This document shows, piece by piece, positions 6,787-9,672 of a DNA stretch of 9,672 bases. The first letter of the stretch is position 1. Each line of letters begins with the position of its first letter. The notes below the pieces were generated by a model, which saw only the letters and a program-made list of their open reading frames with translations, had not been told where the DNA came from and did not search any database. The stretch is from positions 1-9,672 of the forward strand of contig JBJHBY010000137.1 in NCBI GenBank assembly GCA_050485745.1, written 5' to 3'. The DNA comes from JBJHBY01 sp050485745. GTDB taxonomy: Bacteria > Pseudomonadota > Gammaproteobacteria > Pseudomonadales > CAMLJR01. A program made the translations under genes and the position numbers.

Positions 6787-6807
6787 CTGTCAGGGTCGCC
6801 CTGTCAG
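6787..6807. repeat. CTGTCAG direct/inverted repeat at the DUF1328 3' end
   Basis: CTGTCAG occurs at 6787-6793 and 6801-6807, separated by GGTCGCC. The stretch also folds as a hairpin: CTG/CAG and CAGGG/CCCTG with one T-T mismatch and a three-base loop. It overlaps the stop codon of the minus-strand DUF1328 gene. No U-run follows on that strand, so it may only stabilise the mRNA end. Confidence 0.35.
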
Positions 6808-6968
6808 AGCGGTGGCCGTCGCCCGACAATGGCGAAGACCACGGCCAGGACCAGCCCGACGACGAACAATATCCAGGCGATGTTGACGGCTGTGCCGGCG
6901 ATACCGGACAACCCCAGTGCTCCTGCAATGATGGCGACAATCAGAAAAGCCAGTGCCCAGGACAGCAT
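6804..6968 (-). CDS. DUF1328/YtjA-family small membrane protein
   Basis: This is a 54-residue peptide, MLSWALAFLIVAIIAGALG..., made of two hydrophobic helices (about residues 4-20 and 27-46) and ending GRRPPL. The opening MLxWALxFLIVAIIAGxxGxxGIA is the hallmark of DUF1328, whose E. coli member YtjA has 53 residues. An upstream ATG at 7004 is in frame, but the ATG at 6968 has GGAGG (complement of 6974-6978) five bases upstream and matches the family start, so I chose it. The function is unknown. Members are inner-membrane proteins often found beside CsbD and other stress-induced small proteins, as here. It is divergent from the csbD-like gene and convergent with cysS. Confidence 0.92.
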   Translation of the reverse strand: MLSWALAFLIVAIIAGALGLSGIAGTAVNIAWILFVVGLVLAVVFAIVGRRPPL

Positions 6969-7168
6969 GACGACCTCCATGGCGCATGAATGTTCTCTGA
7001 GCATAACAGGATATGCACGGAAGCGTTGAGATGAGATGGAAGTGTAGAGATGGAAGTATTGATGGGAGCGTTCAGCCGATTCTGCGGTCCAACATAGAGT
7101 TGCTCATCGATTCCGGCGAGTGGCGCGTTTTGATCGATAACAGTGTGATCGCAAACAGGAGGGGCGCG
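6969..7168. other. Divergent control region between DUF1328 and csbD-like genes
   Basis: These 200 bases separate two divergent small genes. They contain a purine-rich tract (7019-7072) with repeated GGAAGYGTT-like words and, near the csbD side, TGATCG repeated at 7131-7136 and 7146-7151. I find no convincing -35/-10 pair for either gene. The genes may use an alternative sigma factor, which I cannot identify. Confidence 0.4.
7019..7072. repeat. Short purine-rich direct repeats
   Basis: GAGATGGAAGT occurs exactly at 7033-7043 and 7047-7057, a 14-bp period. Related words GGAAGCGTT (7019-7027) and GGGAGCGTT (7064-7072) flank them, giving four copies of GGRAGYRTW. The spacing (19, 14 and 12 bases) is irregular. 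It may be a regulator-binding array or a slippage product. Confidence 0.5.
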
Positions 7169-7372
7169 ATGAACAGGCAGCAGGGCCAGGGTAAGCTTGA
7201 AGGTTTCGCCGCGAAGGTGAAACAGCAGTGGGGCAAGCTGAGCGACGACGAAGTCAAGCAGGCCGAAGGCAATCTGGATGAGCTCGCGGCGAAAATTCGG
7301 GAGAAATACGGCGACACCCAGGAAGCGGTTGCCGCCCGGTTGAATGAGCTCAAGTCGAAGCTGGATTCCTGA
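7169..7372 (+). CDS. CsbD-family stress protein
   Basis: This 67-residue, charged, helical protein begins MNRQQGQGKLEGFAAKVKQQ and contains WGKLSDDEVKQAEGNLDEL, the core of the CsbD family (general stress response; YjbJ in E. coli). The start ATG at 7169 follows a strong AGGAGG (7157-7162) at six bases. A longer in-frame reading from 7013 would add 52 residues with no family match and is rejected. The molecular role is unknown; homologues are abundant soluble proteins induced by general stress, desiccation or osmotic shock. A strong terminator 39 bases downstream suggests a single-gene transcript. Confidence 0.93.
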   Translation: MNRQQGQGKLEGFAAKVKQQWGKLSDDEVKQAEGNLDELAAKIREKYGDTQEAVAARLNELKSKLDS

Positions 7373-7402
7373 TGTGTGTGGTGAGCGACGTATGACTCGC
7401 AC

Positions 7403-7446
7403 AGCCCACAACGAAAAAGGCCACCCTCAGCGGTGGCTTTTTTCGT
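7403..7446 (+). terminator. Intrinsic terminator after the csbD-like gene, bidirectional, copy of the tRNA-Arg terminator
   Basis: ACGAAAAAGGCCACC (7411-7425) pairs with GGTGGCTTTTTTCGT (7432-7446) around the loop CTCAGC, with only one G-U pair. The stem is flanked by A-run and T-run, so it should also stop the converging minus-strand lipoprotein transcript. Stem, loop and about ten upstream bases recur in inverted orientation at 8545-8586. Confidence 0.92.
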
Positions 7447-7518
7447 GCTTCACTTGCCGGAACTTTCAACGCCGGACTACCAGGCGTGCACCGGCAGGTG
7501 CTCGAGATCCGCTGGGCT

Positions 7519-8295
7519 TCATTGCACCGCGGACGCCTCAACGTCATCCAGCACAGGATCTATGACGGGCAGTTCGGCCGCGTCGCCGATGGCGATTTCT
7601 TCCTCCAGGGGCTCCGCGGCCTCGACCTTCGCGAGCAAAGCGTCGCGTTGGTCCGGGTGTATCCAGGGCGAGAGCACCGCATTGGCGACGGTGTGTGTGG
7701 CCAGAGCGGGGAAGCGTTGCCTGAATGCGGCCATGTCCTCGTCGTAACGATCCTGGATTTCGACGCGGAAGGCGCCATTCGAGAATCCTGCGACTGACTG
7801 GTCGATCAACGGCAGCATGGAGCCGGCTGCCGGTTCACCATCCTTCCTCGGGACGATCGTGACGTTGATGTTGCCGAGGTAAACCACCGAGTTCGGTGGT
7901 ACATCGATATCCACTTTCATGGGAAGATCGGCGGATGCCTGGATCAGCATGGGTACGCTGCGCACAAACCGGCCGAATTCGACGCTGGTGATTCCCGGCT
8001 CCACATCCATGCTCACGAAATATGACTTGCCCTGCTGCCCCTGGTTCTGGTCGATGATTGGCCTGGTGTAGGAGCGCAGTTTGTCATTGCGTTTCAGGAA
8101 GATGCAGCACAGATCGGGTTGCTGGGATGGCCGGTTTTCATTAACGACATGAACACGGGCGACAACCAGGCTTTTGCTATCGGAGATGTCCAGTCTGTCC
8201 GAATTGGAAGAGAGCGGCATCTGCGAGACACTGGCGCAGCCAGAGAACGCAGCGACGACCAGCATCGCCGTAAACAGTGAAGTCACAGTTTTCAT
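7519..8295 (-). CDS. Unrecognised outer-membrane lipoprotein
   Basis: This 258-residue protein starts at an ATG preceded by AAGGA seven bases upstream (complement of 8303-8307). It has a lipoprotein signal peptide: MKTVTSLF, a hydrophobic core, then AFSG|C with the lipidated Cys at residue 20. Ala at +2 favours sorting to the outer membrane rather than retention at the inner one. The middle (about 40-150) looks beta-rich: LVVARVHVV, a CC pair at 63-64, FVSMDVEPGITSVEFGRF, and VDIDVPPNSVVYLGNINVTIV. The VxPGxxxVxF and later PPNSVVYLGN pattern recalls small lipoproteins of the DUF2846 type, but I cannot assign a family. The C-terminal 35 residues are strongly acidic (LEEEIAIGD to DDVEASAVQ). 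No enzyme motif is seen. It stands alone between two terminators, with its own likely promoter and a leader of about 134 bases. Confidence 0.85.
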   Translation of the reverse strand: MKTVTSLFTAMLVVAAFSGCASVSQMPLSSNSDRLDISDSKSLVVARVHVVNENRPSQQPDLCCIFLKRNDKLRSYTRPIIDQNQGQQGKSYFVSMDVEPGITSVEFGRFVRSVPMLIQASADLPMKVDIDVPPNSVVYLGNINVTIVPRKDGEPAAGSMLPLIDQSVAGFSNGAFRVEIQDRYDEDMAAFRQRFPALATHTVANAVLSPWIHPDQRDALLAKVEAAEPLEEEIAIGDAAELPVIDPVLDDVEASAVQ

Positions 8296-8435
8296 TGTGG
8301 ATTCCTTGTGTATTTATCCTGTTGCTTCCGCCAGTATCAGGTGGGTTTGGGTCGTGGCGGATGCGGTTCTTTATTGTTGTTCTTGCTCATGTGTTACGGG
8401 TGTCGAGCCGTCCACGCTGGCGTGTCGGTCATCCG

Positions 8436-8463
8436 ATTTTACAGAGGTGCTGAAAATTGACAA
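8436..8463 (-). promoter_or_regulatory. Probable sigma70 promoter for the lipoprotein gene
   Basis: On the minus strand, TTGTCA (8463-8458) is followed after 16 bases by TAAAAT (8441-8436). Both boxes match consensus in five of six positions. Transcription would start near 8429, about 134 bases before the ATG at 8295. Confidence 0.55.
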
Positions 8464-8544
8464 GCGCCGGTTCGCATCGAAAGGCGCTGTGGTGGGCTTC
8501 GGGGAAGAGTTCCGGGGAGGGGTTGCCGGGAGATATGGCGACAT

Positions 8545-8586
8545 AAAAAAGGCCACCGCTGAGGGTGGCCTTTTTCGTTGCGGGCT
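8545..8586 (-). terminator. Intrinsic terminator after tRNA-Arg, inverted copy of the csbD terminator
   Basis: Read on the minus strand, AAAAAGGCCACC, loop CTCAGC, GGTGGCCTTTTTT forms a fully paired stem with a U-run, beginning about 30 bases past the tRNA 3' end. Stem, loop and the preceding AGCCCGCAACG match the terminator at 7403-7446 on the other strand almost base for base. It is symmetric enough to work in both directions. Confidence 0.92.
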
Positions 8587-8613
8587 TGTCGCAGTTTTCA
8601 CTGCTGACCAATC

Positions 8614-8690
8614 TGGCGCGCTCGGCAGGATTCGAACCTGCGACCCTCTGGTTCGTAGCCAGATACTCTATCCAACTGAGCTACGAGCGC
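8614..8690 (-). tRNA. tRNA-Arg (anticodon ACG)
   Basis: The 77-base gene, read on the minus strand, folds as a full cloverleaf. The acceptor stem is GCGCTCG with CGAGCGC, the D arm is GCTC-AGTTGGATA-GAGT, and the anticodon stem is TCTGG/CCAGA around CTACGAA. The T arm is GCAGG-TTCGAAT-CCTGC, the discriminator is G, and CCA is encoded. Anticodon ACG reads CGN arginine codons; A34 is normally deaminated to inosine by TadA. The D loop carries U16 and U17, possible dihydrouridine sites. It lies 36 bases after dusC on the same strand, with its own promoter. Confidence 0.97.
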
Positions 8691-8701
8691 GTAGGTGGCG
8701 C

Positions 8702-8730
8702 ACTATAGGGGAGAGCGCCGGGGGAGTCAA
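8702..8730 (-). promoter_or_regulatory. tRNA-Arg promoter, -35 box containing the dusC stop codon
   Basis: On the minus strand, TTGACT (8730-8725), an exact 17-base spacer and TATAGT (8707-8702) make a near-consensus sigma70 promoter. Transcription would begin near 8695, a few bases before the mature tRNA 5' end at 8690. The bases after the -10 box, GCGCC, form a GC-rich discriminator, typical of stable-RNA promoters under stringent control. The TGA in the -35 box is the dusC stop. Confidence 0.8.
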
Positions 8731-9672
8731 GCCTCTGTTGCCGCTGCAGCACCCGTAAGCTGCTGATTGATCAACGGTTGTGCAGTTTGCTCAGACTCTG
8801 GCCGACGGCCCGCGGCGCGGCACAGTGCGCCTCGCAGTGCCTCCGGTTCGCGCAGGCGGCGGATACTGTCGAACAGCGCGCCGGCCTGCGGGTAGTGGCG
8901 GCGCAGATAACCCAGCCACTGCTTCACCGGGTTGCCGGCAAAGCGCACCGGGTAGTGGGCCAGGGTGGCCTCCAGCAGGTGCTGCAGCAGGGTCACAGCA
9001 TCGCACCACGCCAGTGGCCGGGCTTCGCACTGGCCCAGGCTGGCGCGGATGTCCCGGGCCAGCCCCGGGTTGGCGAGCACACCGCGGCCGAGCATGATGT
9101 CCTCACAGCCGCTTTCCTCACGGGCACGGAGAGCATCGGCCGGTGTCCAGATTTCGCCATTGATGACCAGCGGCAGCTGTGTCGCCTGCCGCACTCGGCC
9201 GACCTCGGCCCACCAGGCGGGGGGCTTGTAGCCGTCGTCCCGGGTGCGTGCATGGATGACCAGTTCACTGGCGCCGGCGGCCTCGATGCCCTGCAGGGTC
9301 TCGCGCAGCTGGCCATGATCCCGGTAACCCAGGCGAATCTTCACGGTGACCGGCAGCGCAGCGGGCACGGCGGCACGAACCGCCGCGGTGATGGTGTGGA
9401 CCCGTTCCGGCTGGCATAGCAGGATCGAGCCGCCGTCATGGCGGTTCACGGTCTTTGCCGGGCAGCCGAAGTTCAGGTCGATGGCCCTGGCGCCCTGGCG
9501 CACCGCATGTGCGGCGTTGCGCGCCATTGGCCCGGGTTGCCCGCCGAGCAGTTGCAGATACACGGGGGTGCCGGAGGGCGTGCGACAGCCGTGATCCAGT
9601 TCCGGGCAGCTGCGCAGGAACACCCGGCGCGGCAGCCGGGTATCGGTGACGCGCACGAACTCGGTGACACAG
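8727..9672 (-). CDS. dusC: tRNA-dihydrouridine(16) synthase DusC, N-terminus outside window
   Basis: This FMN-dependent enzyme reduces uridine to dihydrouridine at position 16 of the tRNA D loop. The frame remains open to the window edge: the codons at 9657-9671 read CVTEF and continue VRVTDTRLP, matching E. coli DusC CITEFVRVVDQLLP. The true start is therefore upstream, probably about 30 residues away, and the internal GTG at 9656 is not the start. Visible motifs are CPEL and RTPSG, VYLQLLGG, DLNFGCPAKTVN (catalytic Cys codon 9464-9462), VKIRLGY, ELVIHARTRDDGY, INGEIW, LGRGVLANPGLARDI and KQWLGYLRRHYP. These features fit DusC rather than DusA or DusB. The C-terminus runs about 25-30 residues past E. 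coli DusC with an Ala/Gln-rich tail. The tRNA-Arg gene follows on the same strand. Confidence 0.94.
   Translation of the reverse strand, partial: CVTEFVRVTDTRLPRRVFLRSCPELDHGCRTPSGTPVYLQLLGGQPGPMARNAAHAVRQGARAIDLNFGCPAKTVNRHDGGSILLCQPERVHTITAAVRAAVPAALPVTVKIRLGYRDHGQLRETLQGIEAAGASELVIHARTRDDGYKPPAWWAEVGRVRQATQLPLVINGEIWTPADALRAREESGCEDIMLGRGVLANPGLARDIRASLGQCEARPLAWCDAVTLLQHLLEATLAHYPVRFAGNPVKQWLGYLRRHYPQAGALFDSIRRLREPEALRGALCRAAGRRPESEQTAQPLINQQLTGAAAATEA

Larger units (their letters stand above)
8296..8613. other. 318-bp gap between the lipoprotein gene and tRNA-Arg
   Basis: I see no supported protein gene here. It holds the lipoprotein promoter and leader (about 8296-8463) and the tRNA-Arg terminator (8545-8586). 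Short open frames on both strands cross the terminator or the tRNA and look random. The lipoprotein leader, about 134 bases, is longer than needed for a simple start; I find no recognisable riboswitch fold. Confidence 0.6.

Noticed and set aside
7013..7168. A 52-residue N-terminal extension of the CsbD protein
   Set aside because: It covers the purine-rich repeat and has no CsbD similarity, while AGGAGG sits directly before the ATG at 7169.
8371..8611. Minus-strand open frames of 60-76 residues upstream of the lipoprotein gene
   Set aside because: They read through the tRNA terminator hairpin and the lipoprotein promoter, with no RBS or family signal.
8174..8758. A 194-residue plus-strand open frame ending across the tRNA
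   Set aside because: It reads through the antisense of tRNA-Arg and yields the well-known artefact GRIRTCDPLVRSQILYP; it also overlaps the lipoprotein start, a terminator and the dusC end.

Overview
The window comes from a GC-rich gammaproteobacterium. The evidence is a pgaCD tail, the pairs glnS-cysS and ppiB-lpxH placed head to head as in Pseudomonas-like and Chromatiales-like genomes, a tRNA-Arg(ACG) with an encoded CCA end, and a PEP-CTERM-type sorting tail. I cannot fix genus or species. Most of the window is housekeeping sequence, with several accessory and intergenic features of interest.

Layout. (1) 1-1298: the 3' part of pgaC and a complete pgaD, the inner-membrane synthase for poly-beta-1,6-N-acetylglucosamine (PNAG), translationally overlapped. 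(2) 1473-2117: a secreted protein with a LecA/PA-IL-like lectin fold and a C-terminal PEP-CTERM/VPLPA-like sorting tail, 174 bp after pgaD. This is the most interesting gene. (3) 2132-2253: two tandem copies of a palindromic intergenic repeat. The second copy runs into the stop codon of lpxH. (4) 2245-3518, minus strand: ppiB-lpxH (cyclophilin and lipid A pyrophosphatase), coupled by TGATG. (5) 3519-3621: a compact divergent promoter region with a perfect TATAAT and a 10-bp palindrome. (6) 3622-6740, plus strand: glnS-cysS, two class I aminoacyl-tRNA synthetases overlapping by GTGA, followed by an intrinsic terminator. (7) 6804-7372: divergent small stress-type genes, a DUF1328/YtjA membrane peptide and a CsbD-family protein, with purine-rich repeats between them. 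(8) 7519-8295, minus strand: an unrecognised lipoprotein. Two nearly identical terminator hairpins in inverted orientation flank its region. (9) 8614-9672, minus strand: tRNA-Arg(ACG) directly downstream of a 5'-truncated dusC (tRNA dihydrouridine synthase). The tRNA promoter -35 box contains the dusC stop codon.

How it fits together. PgaCD makes and exports PNAG. The lectin-like protein next to it is a plausible matrix or surface protein that binds sugar, but operon membership is not shown. GlnS, CysS, tRNA-Arg and DusC serve translation. PpiB and LpxH serve protein folding and outer-membrane lipid A. DUF1328 and CsbD are small proteins typical of envelope and osmotic stress loci. I see no CRISPR array, transposase or phage gene, and no convincing new multi-gene system. 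The best leads are the sortable lectin-like protein and the repeat and terminator structures.
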